The notes under the pieces: generated by a model
Database searches by the model: none
Told to the model about the DNA's origin: nothing
What the model saw: the letters and a program-made list of their open reading frames with translations, nothing else
From: Siphonobacter aquaeclarae
GTDB lineage: Bacteria; Bacteroidota; Bacteroidia; Cytophagales; Spirosomataceae
Length of the DNA: 64,000 nucleotides
Assembly: GCF_900103285.1 (NCBI RefSeq)
Contig: NZ_FNGS01000004.1
Coordinates: forward strand, 1 to 64,000
Reading direction: 5' to 3'
Part shown: in pieces, positions 1-8,616 of the stretch
How positions within the stretch are numbered: the first letter of the stretch is position 1
How the letters are laid out: the number at the start of each line of letters is the position of its first letter
Position numbers and translations under genes: made by a program

Positions 1-14
1 TTCAGGTTTATTGT

Positions 15-41
15 CTCACAGACTTCACAGAATACACAGAC
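15..41. repeat. 9-base tandem repeat arm (NNCACAGAC)
   Basis: Three consecutive 9-base units (CTCACAGAC, TTCACAGAA, TACACAGAC) are followed by more degraded ones. The same units occur in the right arm of the hairpin at 52401-52465, where the opposite arm lies about 11 bases upstream. The partner arm here would therefore lie before base 1. The first units match exactly or nearly so; the hairpin is inferred. Confidence 0.7.
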
Positions 42-273
42 AAAAGTAACAGAGACAAGACGCTCCCGGGAGGATGTAGCGTGTTCATCCATCCATTCAA
101 TATCCTTTGTATACGTATTCTGTGAGAAAAACTATGTGTGAAGAAGGAACGAACCGTCCGAAAACAAAAAAAGGCAAACCACGAACCGCTACAACCGCCT
201 ACCCTTGCTTCGGTCAAGACCTGGGGGATTCAGCAGGAGCTGGTCTGATTTGCCGATGCAAAGATCGTATTAA

Positions 274-306
274 TTTAGGCCGAAGTCAAGCGTCGTGGTA
301 ACTTTG
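274..306 (+). promoter_or_regulatory. Bacteroidota-type promoter, possibly giving a leaderless mRNA
   Basis: The -7 element TAACTTTG (299-306) fits the TAnnTTTG consensus exactly. TTTA at 274-277 sits 21 bases upstream, near the expected -33 position. The -7 box ends four bases before the ATG at 311, so transcription would start at or within a few bases of the start codon. Confidence 0.5.
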
Positions 307-310
307 TCGC

Positions 311-1030
311 ATGAAAAAGTATAAAAGCGTTCTTCTTGCCGGATGCCTTTCCGGCTTATTATTCTGGGTATCAGGCTGCCAGACGTCTTCGAAACACCTG
401 GAAGAAGGCCGCCGGCTCATGCGTGAAAACAAATGGAAAGAGGCCGTCGCCGAGCTCAACAAGGCCGTCGAAGCTAATCCGTCGAATACCGAAGCCCTCA
501 ACGCCCGGGGCGTCGCCTATTTTCAGCTCAAGGATTACCAGAATGCGGCGCTGGATTATGACCAGGCCATAGCGGCGGATTCTGCCGTCTACCTCCCCTT
601 CTTCAACCGGGCGAAGCTGAAACTGGCTCAGAATGATTTTGAGGCCGCTATCCGGGACTTCAGCAAGGCTACTCAGCTCGCTCCGGATTCAGCGGAGGTC
701 TTCCTCAACCGCGGGTTCGTCTATGCCCAGCTTCACCTCCCCCAGCAGGCATCGGCGGATTTTGATAAAGCGATTCAGCTGGACAATGACAATCCCGAAT
801 CATACTACGTCCGGGGAAACCTGAAGCTCGAGCAAAAAGACTTCGGCGCGGCGATCCTGGACTATGAAAAGGCAGTAGGCCTGCGCGCCAAATTTCCGGA
901 AGCATTCTTCAACATGGGCCTCGCACAGAACATGTCAGGAAACCGGGAAGCAGCCTGTCTCCATTTCAAACAGGCACAGAAGCTTGGTTATGCGGATGCG
1001 AAGGATGCGATTGAGGCGTTTTGTAAATAA
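311..1030 (+). CDS. TPR-repeat lipoprotein
   Basis: A 239-residue protein with a lipoprotein signal peptide: basic start MKKYK, hydrophobic core, lipobox VSGC with the modified cysteine near residue 23. The rest is about six tandem tetratricopeptide repeats, including NTEALNARGVAYFQLKDYQ and PESYYVRGNLKLEQKDF. TPR solenoids are protein-protein scaffolds, so this is probably a membrane-anchored periplasmic adaptor; no enzymatic domain is visible. It ends in CK. It stands alone on the plus strand, convergent with the SusC/SusD cluster, and a 7-base repeat array begins directly after its stop codon. The partner protein is unknown. Confidence 0.85.
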   Translation: MKKYKSVLLAGCLSGLLFWVSGCQTSSKHLEEGRRLMRENKWKEAVAELNKAVEANPSNTEALNARGVAYFQLKDYQNAALDYDQAIAADSAVYLPFFNRAKLKLAQNDFEAAIRDFSKATQLAPDSAEVFLNRGFVYAQLHLPQQASADFDKAIQLDNDNPESYYVRGNLKLEQKDFGAAILDYEKAVGLRAKFPEAFFNMGLAQNMSGNREAACLHFKQAQKLGYADAKDAIEAFCK

Positions 1031-1088
1031 GCAGTAAGCTATAGACTGTACGCCAGCGCTTAAAGCTTATAGCCTACAGCTTAAAGCC
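1031..1088. repeat. 7-base tandem repeat hairpin, RGCNNTA flavour
   Basis: The array begins directly after the TAA of the TPR gene. Left units are AGCAGTA, AGCTATA, GACTGTA. The right part, read on the other strand, is GGCTTTA, AGCTGTA, GGCTATA, AGCTTTA, AGCGC. The two arms are imperfect reverse complements, so the RNA could fold. Sister arrays lie at 57356-57425, 57484-57510 and 57989-58091. Confidence 0.75.
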
Positions 1089-1092
1089 ATAA

Positions 1093-1124
1093 AAAACGCC
1101 GACCCCGAAAGGAGCCGGCGTTTT
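1093..1124. terminator. bidirectional rho-independent terminator
   Basis: AAAACGCCG (1093-1101) pairs with CGGCGTTTT (1116-1124), giving a GC-rich stem with A and T runs on its two sides. It sits between the convergent TPR gene and the SusD gene and can serve both. Confidence 0.8.
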
Positions 1125-1140
1125 GTTTTCGCGAATCTGT

Positions 1141-2652
1141 TTAGAATCCCGGGTTATTCGGGAGCAGTTTCGGGTTCACGTCCGATTCCTGCTTCGGAAC
1201 CGGGAAGAGCAGTTGTTTCTCGGCGAAGGTTGCACCGTATACCGTTTTGTGGCCAACGAAATCATCCCAGTTGCCCGTCACGTCGTTGTGCACTTTCCGC
1301 GTGCGGATCATGTCAAACCACATTTTGTTTTCGAAGCACAGCTCGAAGTACCGCTGCAACCAGACTTCCTGCTCGAACGCCGCCTGGCTCATTGACGCCG
1401 GAATCGGATCGAGGCTGGCACGCGCGCGAATCTGGTTGACGTAGCTGACAGCGTTCGCGTTCGGCGCGCCATCGGCCTTGTTCGACGCTTCCGCATACAT
1501 CAGGTATACATCCGCGAGGCGATACAGGGTATAGTTGAGATCCGATTTCGCAGTGTTCGTCACAGCCGTCACGTCAAACCACTTATAGATATAGGTGTTT
1601 TTGAACGTAACCGTCTGCCCGGTCTTGATGCTCGGGTAGTTCGTATAGAAAAACTGTTTCTCCTGCGCACGCTTGTCGCCCTTGGGGAATGACTGAATGA
1701 ACTGGGGCGTCGGATATACCGAACCGTATTCGTCCGAGTATTTCGAGATACCGGAATAGTTCGGAATCGTCAGCGGAGTAAGCGGGTTTGTCGACGGTAC
1801 GCTGGCCGCATACTGCACCTGGAAAATGAACTCGCCGGAGTTTTTGTTCGCCGGACTGATCATGTCGGTGTAGTTGGTAAACAGCTTGTATCCGCCATTC
1901 TGAATCACATTCAGCGAACGCTTGGCCGACTCGGCATAATACTGCTGCCCGCCGTTGATCGCCGCTCCGGCGTAGGTCAGGTAGACATCCGCCAGGATGG
2001 ACTCAACCGCTCCCATGGATACCTTGCCGGTGTTATCCTGCCAGGGCAGGGTTGACTTTTCCGCAGCAAGGAGATCCGGAATGATGATTTTGTCATAGAT
2101 ATCCTTCGCCGGCGTACGGGCAATAAACAGGTTCAGGTCCTTCGGCACTTCCGTTACCGCGGGAACTGCTCCGTACATCCGCACCAGGAAGAAGTAATAC
2201 AGGGCTCGCAGGGTACGGGCTTCTGCCAGCATGTTCGTTTTCTGCGCATCTGTCAGCCCGGCGGCGTTGATCGTCGGAATACTCTGAATAGCCAGGTTGC
2301 AGGCACCGATACCGAGGTACATCTGTTGCCACCAGGTATCTACATAGAAGGAAGTGTTATTATATCCCAGGTTCTGGAAGTTAACAAAGCCCGTCTGCCC
2401 GAGGTCGCTGTTCGCTTTACCGGTCATAAACTCCAGCAGGTTCCAGGTATTCCCGCCGTAAGACGACGACTGGCCTGAAAGAAGTCCCTGCAGGTTGGCA
2501 TACCCGGCGTTGGCATAGGCACGGGCCACCTTCGTGCTGGAAACGTTCGAGGAGGGCGTGAGAAAGCCCGTGGGGGTTTCGTTCAGAAAATCTTTGCATC
2601 CGCCCAGCGTCAATAACGCCGAGGCCAATACGATATGTTTAGCTACTTTCAT
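1141..2652 (-). CDS. SusD/RagB-family outer-membrane glycan-binding lipoprotein
   Basis: A 503-residue SusD homologue. It has a signal peptide ending in the lipobox LGGC, followed by the family-typical start CKDFLNETPTGFLTP. TPR-like helices follow (LAEARTLRALYYFFLVRMYG near residue 150). The C-terminal RagB region has the usual signature in LYRLADVYLMYAEASNK and FELCFENKMWFDMIRTRK. SusD proteins are surface lipoproteins that lid the SusC channel and bind the substrate. The gene follows its SusC partner by 17 bases, so they share a transcript. No glycoside hydrolase is nearby, so the substrate cannot be named. Confidence 0.95.
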   Translation of the reverse strand: MKVAKHIVLASALLTLGGCKDFLNETPTGFLTPSSNVSSTKVARAYANAGYANLQGLLSGQSSSYGGNTWNLLEFMTGKANSDLGQTGFVNFQNLGYNNTSFYVDTWWQQMYLGIGACNLAIQSIPTINAAGLTDAQKTNMLAEARTLRALYYFFLVRMYGAVPAVTEVPKDLNLFIARTPAKDIYDKIIIPDLLAAEKSTLPWQDNTGKVSMGAVESILADVYLTYAGAAINGGQQYYAESAKRSLNVIQNGGYKLFTNYTDMISPANKNSGEFIFQVQYAASVPSTNPLTPLTIPNYSGISKYSDEYGSVYPTPQFIQSFPKGDKRAQEKQFFYTNYPSIKTGQTVTFKNTYIYKWFDVTAVTNTAKSDLNYTLYRLADVYLMYAEASNKADGAPNANAVSYVNQIRARASLDPIPASMSQAAFEQEVWLQRYFELCFENKMWFDMIRTRKVHNDVTGNWDDFVGHKTVYGATFAEKQLLFPVPKQESDVNPKLLPNNPGF

Positions 2653-2669
2653 CGCTTTCAGAGATCAGG

Positions 2670-5600
2670 TTAAAAAGTGATAGTTGCACCCAGGTTCCAG
2701 ACGCGCGGACGCGGGTAGGAGAAGAAATCAAGGTTTTGCGAGAACGCACTGTTAGCGCCGTAGCCCGAAACGAACGTATCTACTTCCGGATCATATCCTG
2801 AGTATTTGGTAATGACAAACAGGTTCTGAACACTTGCGTAGACGCGCAGACGGCTCACCTTGATCTTTTCCAGCGCTACCTGCGGCAGGCTGTAACCCAG
2901 GACGACATTCTGACCGCGGATGAACGAGCCATCCTCTACCCACCAGGTATCAAAGTGCGAATCCTGCGCAAACTTGTAGTTACGTACCTGGGAAATCATC
3001 GTATTCTGGTTATTCGGCGTCCAGCCGTTCAGTACCGTCGCAAGGCTGTTGGCGATCGTCTGCCGGTCTTCAACCGAGTGCTTGAAGGTTGCAGCCGTAT
3101 TCAGTCCCTGTACAAAACGGATGTCAAACGAGAAGTCGAAACCCTTGAAATTGATGGTGCTGCTGAACGTACCGGTCCATTTCGGCGTCGTGCGACCGAT
3201 GATGCTGTAATAGTTGCTGCCGTCGGCATTGTAGATATACTTCCGGTCGCCGGGCTTCAGGTTATGCTGTGCCGCAAGATCCGCTTCCGATGAGCTGTAC
3301 GTTCCGAGGCGGGTCATACCCCAAAGCGAGCCGATTGACTGACCTACGCGAAGGATATTGGTCTGGCCGAGGAAGTTGGGGCCCGGGAAGATATCCGCGT
3401 TTCCGTTGTTCAGCTTCAGAATCGTGTTTTTGTTGGACGCGAAGATGAAGTTGGTCGTCCACGTGAAGTTCTTCCGCTGAATATTCACCGTATTCAGCGC
3501 CACTTCGATACCGCGGTTCCGTACGGATCCTACGTTCTGGTAAACGTTGGCGTTCCGTTCTCCGGCCGACCAGGGGATGGGCGCCTGGAGAAGCAGGTCC
3601 TTCGTCACACGGTTGTAGTAGTCGACCGTCAGGTTGATATTGTCCTTGATGCCAAGTTCGAGACCGGCGTCAAACTGGAGTGACTTTTCCCACTTCAGGT
3701 TCGGGTTACCAAGGTAGCTCGGAAGAAGCGTGGACTGAAGCGCGCCGCCAAGCACCGTGGTATTCGGCTGAATCTGGGCAATAGACTGATACTGACCAAT
3801 TTCCTGATTCCCGGAGAGACCATAGCTCGCACGTACCTTCAGGTTACTGATCGTCTTGTTGCCTTTCAGGAAACCTTCTTCCGAAAGACGCCATGCAGCA
3901 CCTACTGACGGGAAGAATGCATACTTGTTGTTTGCGCCGAACTTCGATGAACCGTCGTAACGGGCCGTAGCCGTAAAGAGGTATTTCTCATCGAGGCTGT
4001 AGTTCAAACGGGCATAGTAGGAGTTCATCGCCCAGCGGTAATCCGAGGAAGTCGACGAACTCTTGACCGATCCCGAACCAAGGGTATGCCACTGGAATAC
4101 GTCGTCAATAAAGTTCTGGGTTTCTACATAATCCGTTTCGGAATTGTATTGCTGCCAGGAAGCGCCGAGCAGGGCAGTCAGATGCTGACGATCGTTGATC
4201 TGCTTGTTCCAGGTCAGGTAGTTTTCAGACTGCCAGTAGTAGTTGTAGTACCCGCGGATACCGGCGATACCACCCTGATCCGCTGAAATGTGCGGCAGGT
4301 TCTGAGAAGAAAAGAAGTTGTTTTTCTGGCCGCTGAGGTTGTAACCCAGATCGGTCCGGAAATCCAGATCCTTCGTAATGTGGACCAGCGCATACGCATT
4401 TCCAAGTGCCTGGAGGGAGTTGTTGATCGTATACCGGTTGTTAGCGGTATTGACCGGGTTGGGAGCCCCTTCCATACCTGCGATATCGTTGTTTCCTGCC
4501 CAGGTTCCGTCCGGGTATTTCACCGGGAGAATCGGGAGCTCTTCGGCAACGGCCCGGGGTACGTTCAACCCGCCGTTTCCATCAGATACCATCCGCTGGC
4601 GGCTGGCGATCACCGAAACGTTACCACCGATTTTCAACCACTTGTTTACGTCGCTGTCCAGCGTCAAACGCGCATTGTACCGTTTGAAGTTGGACGTAAT
4701 CATGATACCGTTCTGGTTGAGATACCCCAGTGAAAGGCTGTAGAGTGTCTTGTCGTTTCCGCCCTGAATATTGAGCTGGTGGTTTTGAGACAGCGCCGGC
4801 TTGTATACTTCCTTTTCCCAGTTGGTATTGTAGAGGGGCTTGTTGTTCGAATCAAAGAGGAGCGGGAAATTGTCGTGATTCAGTGCAACCGGCGGCGCCC
4901 AGGTAGCTCCTGTCGGGTCAAACTTGCTGCCATTGGCATATGAATCGTTATATACTTTAATAAACTCCTCTGAATTCAGGGAGCGGACGTGGCGATACAG
5001 CTCACTGACGTTCCAGTTTTCGTCATACGTAACACGCGTCGCGCCTGCGCGGCCACGTTTGGTCGTGATCATGATAACGCCGTTTGCACCGCGCGCACCA
5101 TAAATCGCCGTCGAAGACGCATCCTTCAGTACTTCCAGCGAAGCAATATCATTCGGGTTGATGGAGTTACCGTCTACCCCGATCACACCGTCCACTACGT
5201 AAAGCGGGTCAATATTCGAGTTGATGGAACCCAGACCGCGGACACGCACTTTTGCCGCCGCACCGGGCGCATTACTGTTCACGCTGACTTCCACACCGGC
5301 AATCTTACCCTGCAATGCCTGCGAAACGTTGGGTACCGGCTTGTCCATCAGTTGTTCTCCCTTGATGTTGACGACAGAACCCGTCAGGTCCGACTTCTTA
5401 ACGGTACCATAACCAACGACAACTACTTCATCCAGCGCCTGAATATCGCTGCGCAGCTGGATGGCCAGGGTCGTTTGGCTCCCTACCGCGACTTCCTGTT
5501 TTGTATATCCGACGGAACTCACAATCAGAATCGATTCGGCACCGGGTACTTCCAGTTGAAAGTCTCCGTTTACGTCCGTTGTCGTACCGCGGTTGGTACC

Positions 5601-6098
5601 CTTTACGACGATACTCGTACCCGGAATAGGTGTACCGTTCGTCGCGTCGGTCACTTTCCCGCGAATCCGAATGTCCACCGGAGCGACATGCCCCAGTTTA
5701 GGCAGGGCCGCGTCAATCGACGCTAACGGTACGGCCATACGCGTACGGGACAGAATGACCTGATCCTCGTATACGCCGTAGCCGATACCCAGCGGTCCGA
5801 GCAGGCGTGACAGCACCTGAGACAGCGGATCGTTGTTTGCGTTCAGGCTGACACGGAGGTCGCTCTGAACGTTACGACTGCTGTAAATGAAGCGTATCTC
5901 TGCCCGTTTTTCCAGCTGAGAGAGCACGTCCCTCAACGGCATGTGACTGGCGGAGAATTGTATTTTCCGGTCCAGAACGGATTGTCCCATTCCTTCCCGG
6001 GCATACGTGACCAAAGAGAAGGTCGTCGCCAGAAGTAATTGAATAAAGGTTACCCGCATGACAGTCGCGAGGTCAAGGGTTTTTATATATTTTTTCAT
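2670..6098 (-). CDS. SusC/RagA TonB-dependent transporter with N-terminal STN domain
   Basis: A 1142-residue outer-membrane transporter. After the signal peptide comes an STN domain (about residues 45-115, including MPLRDVLSQLEKRAEIRFIY), then a carboxypeptidase-regulatory-like domain (about 142-220), the TonB-box region DEVVVVGYGTVKKSDLTGSV, a plug with LEVLKDASSTAIYGARGANG, and a long beta-barrel ending in aromatic ...GATITF. The STN domain is the module that contacts a FecR anti-sigma across the periplasm; FecR and an ECF sigma lie directly upstream on the same strand. Substrate arrival at the barrel is therefore likely to induce this operon. It exports no obvious enzyme partner. SusD follows at once. 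Confidence 0.96.
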   Translation of the reverse strand: MKKYIKTLDLATVMRVTFIQLLLATTFSLVTYAREGMGQSVLDRKIQFSASHMPLRDVLSQLEKRAEIRFIYSSRNVQSDLRVSLNANNDPLSQVLSRLLGPLGIGYGVYEDQVILSRTRMAVPLASIDAALPKLGHVAPVDIRIRGKVTDATNGTPIPGTSIVVKGTNRGTTTDVNGDFQLEVPGAESILIVSSVGYTKQEVAVGSQTTLAIQLRSDIQALDEVVVVGYGTVKKSDLTGSVVNIKGEQLMDKPVPNVSQALQGKIAGVEVSVNSNAPGAAAKVRVRGLGSINSNIDPLYVVDGVIGVDGNSINPNDIASLEVLKDASSTAIYGARGANGVIMITTKRGRAGATRVTYDENWNVSELYRHVRSLNSEEFIKVYNDSYANGSKFDPTGATWAPPVALNHDNFPLLFDSNNKPLYNTNWEKEVYKPALSQNHQLNIQGGNDKTLYSLSLGYLNQNGIMITSNFKRYNARLTLDSDVNKWLKIGGNVSVIASRQRMVSDGNGGLNVPRAVAEELPILPVKYPDGTWAGNNDIAGMEGAPNPVNTANNRYTINNSLQALGNAYALVHITKDLDFRTDLGYNLSGQKNNFFSSQNLPHISADQGGIAGIRGYYNYYWQSENYLTWNKQINDRQHLTALLGASWQQYNSETDYVETQNFIDDVFQWHTLGSGSVKSSSTSSDYRWAMNSYYARLNYSLDEKYLFTATARYDGSSKFGANNKYAFFPSVGAAWRLSEEGFLKGNKTISNLKVRASYGLSGNQEIGQYQSIAQIQPNTTVLGGALQSTLLPSYLGNPNLKWEKSLQFDAGLELGIKDNINLTVDYYNRVTKDLLLQAPIPWSAGERNANVYQNVGSVRNRGIEVALNTVNIQRKNFTWTTNFIFASNKNTILKLNNGNADIFPGPNFLGQTNILRVGQSIGSLWGMTRLGTYSSSEADLAAQHNLKPGDRKYIYNADGSNYYSIIGRTTPKWTGTFSSTINFKGFDFSFDIRFVQGLNTAATFKHSVEDRQTIANSLATVLNGWTPNNQNTMISQVRNYKFAQDSHFDTWWVEDGSFIRGQNVVLGYSLPQVALEKIKVSRLRVYASVQNLFVITKYSGYDPEVDTFVSGYGANSAFSQNLDFFSYPRPRVWNLGATITF

Positions 6099-6138
6099 AC
6101 CTTCGTTTTGTTTGAGTCATTCTTTTTGACAAAACAAG

Positions 6139-6216
6139 ACCTGCACACGTTCGTGAAAGCGTGCGTCGGATGCAGGTGTTTTCGGGAAACGGGAGTGCTT
6201 GCCCCACTCCTGTTTC
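6139..6216 (-). promoter_or_regulatory. two-hairpin leader upstream of SusC
   Basis: In the spacer between FecR and SusC two stem-loops occur: GAAAC/GTTTC plus GGAGTG/CACTCC (6186-6216) and ACCTGCA/TGCAGGT (6139-6177). On the minus strand the second is followed by a T-rich tract. They could attenuate or protect the SusC message. No known riboswitch family is recognised. Confidence 0.4.
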
Positions 6217-6334
6217 TTTTTTTACCAGATGAGATGTTTGGGGTGTTTCATAGGCTTTTTCTGAGATGAAAAAAGGATTGCATAGGTAATTGTGTCGAAG
6301 TTGAAATGATATAAGGAAAGGAAACAGGTTCAGA

Positions 6335-7348
6335 TCAGGGGCAACCGGCGCCCGACAGGGTGATGATCCGGTCTTTCAACCGGTAGGACACATCGGTACT
6401 CTTGTGGAGAATGTCCAGAATTACCGGCAGCCGCATATCGGTAAAATCGGCCCGGACGTAGCACTTCTTCAGGCTTATGTTTTCAAACCGGATTTCCACG
6501 TCGAAATTCTTCTCCAGGGCCTTTGCTATCTCTTCCAGATTCACCCATTCAAATTTGATGGTCGTCGGTTGCCATAACTCGGCCTTGGTCGCCTTGGGTA
6601 CTTCACTCTTGACAAACGTCCGGTCGGTCGCGTTGAAAATCGCCCGCTGATGCGGCTTCAGTAAAACGGCCTCACGCTCGTCCTGGCTGCTGACGGATAC
6701 TTTTCCGGTCAGGACAGATACTTCAAAATGCGTGCTGTTCTCGTACGCTTTGATGTTAAAGCTGGTTCCGAGTACCTGTGTTTTCATCTGACCCGTGTAG
6801 ATCACAAACGGATGCGCCGGATCCCGGGCTACTTCAAAAAATGCCTCCCCTTTCAGTTCCACCTCCCGTCGGTCGGCCCGCTGTACAGTCGAATACCGCA
6901 AAACAGATTTCGGATTGAGCCATACCGTGCTGCCGTCCGGAAGACGGTATTCGGCTATGCTCGATGTCGCGTTGTTAAGTGTTTTCCAGGTATCGTCGAT
7001 TACCTCTGTCACTGCTATCGGACCGGCTTCCGGTGCCTTGTCACGCCATTCGTAAACGAACAGCCCCATGAGAAGCACGATGGCTGCTGCCGCGCCGGCC
7101 CAAACCCAGCCCATCCGCCGGACAGGCCGGTCTTCCTCGGTTTCCGTCAGCGTTGCAATACGCTCCCGGATGCGCCACCATTGCCGGAAGAGGTAGGCTT
7201 TCTCGGCTGTCTCCGGATGTACATGGAACAAATCCTCGTTTTCCTCATAGGAATCGTACCAGGCCTCAACCTGACGTACCTCCTCGGGCGTACACGTCCC
7301 GGCAAGGTATCGTTCCAGCAAGTCAGGCGGCGGTACACGGTGCTCCAT
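6335..7348 (-). CDS. FecR-family anti-sigma factor
   Basis: A 337-residue membrane anti-sigma factor. A cytoplasmic N-terminal part (about 1-83, beginning with the helical ERYLAGTCTPEEVRQVEAWY typical of this family) is followed by one transmembrane helix (about 85-105, VWAGAAAAIVLLMGLFVYEW). The periplasmic FecR domain (about 125-215) contains YRLPDGSTVWLNPKSVLRY and FEVARDPAHPFVIYTG, and a DUF4974 domain ends the protein. It probably holds the ECF sigma factor encoded 130 bases upstream inactive until the STN domain of the downstream SusC signals that substrate is bound. The order sigma-FecR-SusC-SusD is the standard regulatory arrangement. Confidence 0.95.
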   Translation of the reverse strand: MEHRVPPPDLLERYLAGTCTPEEVRQVEAWYDSYEENEDLFHVHPETAEKAYLFRQWWRIRERIATLTETEEDRPVRRMGWVWAGAAAAIVLLMGLFVYEWRDKAPEAGPIAVTEVIDDTWKTLNNATSSIAEYRLPDGSTVWLNPKSVLRYSTVQRADRREVELKGEAFFEVARDPAHPFVIYTGQMKTQVLGTSFNIKAYENSTHFEVSVLTGKVSVSSQDEREAVLLKPHQRAIFNATDRTFVKSEVPKATKAELWQPTTIKFEWVNLEEIAKALEKNFDVEIRFENISLKKCYVRADFTDMRLPVILDILHKSTDVSYRLKDRIITLSGAGCP

Positions 7349-7478
7349 ACAACGGTTATTTGTTAGAATATACTTCCAAAGTCCTATTTTCCCTAAGACG
7401 CAGAGCCCCCCTTCTTTCCTTAGCTGAGCGGGAAAGATTTTTTAAAAAAAGGAAGAATAATTTACAGAAGATTGATAA

Positions 7479-8063
7479 TCAGAGCGGAAGAAGCACCAGA
7501 ATACTTCCAAGCGAAGCCACAAATTTCTTTACCCGCAGGCGCAGGGTTTGATTTGCTTTCATCAGATGACTTTCCACGGTCTTGGGTGATACGTCCAGCA
7601 TCACGGCAATTTCGGAGATACTCTTTCCCTGCTGATACAGATCGAAGACCTGCCGGCATTTTTCGGGAAGATGACCGATCGTCTCTTCAAAATCGCGGTG
7701 CATGTCGTTGTAATAGACGCGCTCTTCCGTTTCGTTGGACCATGGATCCCACTCCCGTACTTCCTCGAAAGCCTCCTGCCGGGACTGGTGCCGGAAATGG
7801 GAAATAACCAGGTTGCGTAAAGCGGTGTGAAGGTAGACGTCTGCCGTTTTGCGGATAACGATCTGGTGGCGCTTCATCCAGATATTGACAAAAAGCTCCT
7901 GAACGACTTCCTCCGTCAGGTCCTTGTTCTGAAGACGCTTATAAGCAGCATTGGCAAGGCGGCCGGCGTACCTGCGATAGATTTCCTCAAAAGCCAGGAC
8001 ATCATCATGGCTCATCTGAAGAAACAATTCCTGATCATCGCAGGTGTCGAAATAACGCTTCAT
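7479..8063 (-). CDS. ECF-type RNA polymerase sigma factor
   Basis: A 194-residue sigma-70 family protein with region 2 (about 22-90; FEEIYRRYAGRLANAAYKRL, VVQELFVNIWMKR) and region 4 (about 130-182; LPEKCRQVFDLYQQGKSISE and VSPKTVESHLMKANQTLR), the helix-turn-helix that reads the -35 box. There is no region 1 or 3, as expected for ECF factors. Bacteroidota factors of this class regulate SusC/SusD operons with their FecR partner. The last residues (ASLGSILVLLPL) form a hydrophobic tail seen in several members of this family. Confidence 0.95.
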   Translation of the reverse strand: MKRYFDTCDDQELFLQMSHDDVLAFEEIYRRYAGRLANAAYKRLQNKDLTEEVVQELFVNIWMKRHQIVIRKTADVYLHTALRNLVISHFRHQSRQEAFEEVREWDPWSNETEERVYYNDMHRDFEETIGHLPEKCRQVFDLYQQGKSISEIAVMLDVSPKTVESHLMKANQTLRLRVKKFVASLGSILVLLPL

Positions 8064-8113
8064 ACGTGCATCCGGAGGCCAGCATTTTCTCGGTCAAGAC
8101 GACTCGAAATTAC

Positions 8114-8147
8114 GAAAATTAAATTCAAACAAAATTTAATTGCAAAA
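8114..8147 (-). promoter_or_regulatory. putative promoter of the ECF sigma operon
   Basis: On the minus strand TTTTG (8143-8147) is followed after 21 bases by TAATTTTC (8114-8121), close to TTTG-N19-21-TAnnTTTG. It lies about 50 bases before the ATG in an AT-rich stretch. Confidence 0.4.
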
Positions 8148-8182
8148 TTCCAATTCCCGTCCGAATGATCTTCGCGTACCTG

Positions 8183-8190
8183 TACCTTTG
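8183..8190 (+). promoter_or_regulatory. -7 promoter element TACCTTTG
   Basis: An exact match to TAnnTTTG lies about 58 bases before the ATG at 8248. No good -33 element is visible, so the call rests on the -7 box alone. Confidence 0.35.
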
Positions 8191-8247
8191 CCGGCGGGTG
8201 ATCGAAACTGCCTGTAAGACGGCCTTTCTCCCTAATCGTCAAGCGTC

Positions 8248-8592
8248 ATGAAATACCTCTTTCTGCTCCTCGTCTTTGTCTTCCTGCTTTTCGCAGGCTG
8301 GCAATACAACGATCCCGACCCGCTGTTGTGGATCACTGTTTACCTCATTGCGGCGTATAATTCATTACGTGCGTTTCAGGGAAAAGCCAATCGTGAAGCG
8401 CTTTTATTACTGACGTTGTGGACAGTCGCGTGGGCCTTTACCTCCTGGTGGCAGATGACTGCCTGGGAAGGTTTCGTCACCGAAGGCGAAGGCCTGACCA
8501 TGAAATCCATGAACCAGGAACTGGCGCGGGAGGCCTGCGGCCTGGGAATCGTTGCCGTCTCCTATCTTCTGATACTCGTCCGCCCAAAATAA
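8248..8592 (+). CDS. TMEM220-like small membrane protein
   Basis: A 114-residue protein with about four hydrophobic segments. Its start (LLLVFVFLLFAGWQYNDPDPLLWITVY, broken by the polar QYNDPDP turn) is the hallmark of the transmembrane protein 220 family. The biochemical role of this family is not established. It forms a single-gene unit convergent with the CoA-transferase gene, with a shared terminator between them. Confidence 0.75.
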   Translation: MKYLFLLLVFVFLLFAGWQYNDPDPLLWITVYLIAAYNSLRAFQGKANREALLLLTLWTVAWAFTSWWQMTAWEGFVTEGEGLTMKSMNQELAREACGLGIVAVSYLLILVRPK

Positions 8593-8593
8593 A

Positions 8594-8613
8594 AGCCGGG
8601 GTCTCCCCCGGCT
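8594..8613. terminator. terminator between convergent genes
   Basis: AGCCGGGG (8594-8601) pairs with CCCCGGCT (8606-8613). A-rich sequence on the left and a TTTT on the right let it work in both directions. Confidence 0.75.
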
Positions 8614-8616
8614 CTT

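Larger units (their letters stand above)
1..310. other. intergenic region before the TPR lipoprotein gene
   Basis: I see no convincing gene here. Open frames on both strands are short and lack recognisable domains. The stretch holds one arm of a 9-base repeat array (15-41) and, at its right end, a good promoter motif directly before the ATG at 311. Confidence 0.6.

Noticed and set aside
107..301. 64-residue frame before the TPR gene
   Set aside because: Overlaps the promoter of the TPR gene and has no domain.
4989..5726. 245-residue plus-strand open frame inside SusC
   Set aside because: It is the antisense shadow of the SusC plug and regulatory domain; it has no domain of its own and the SusC frame is fully convincing.
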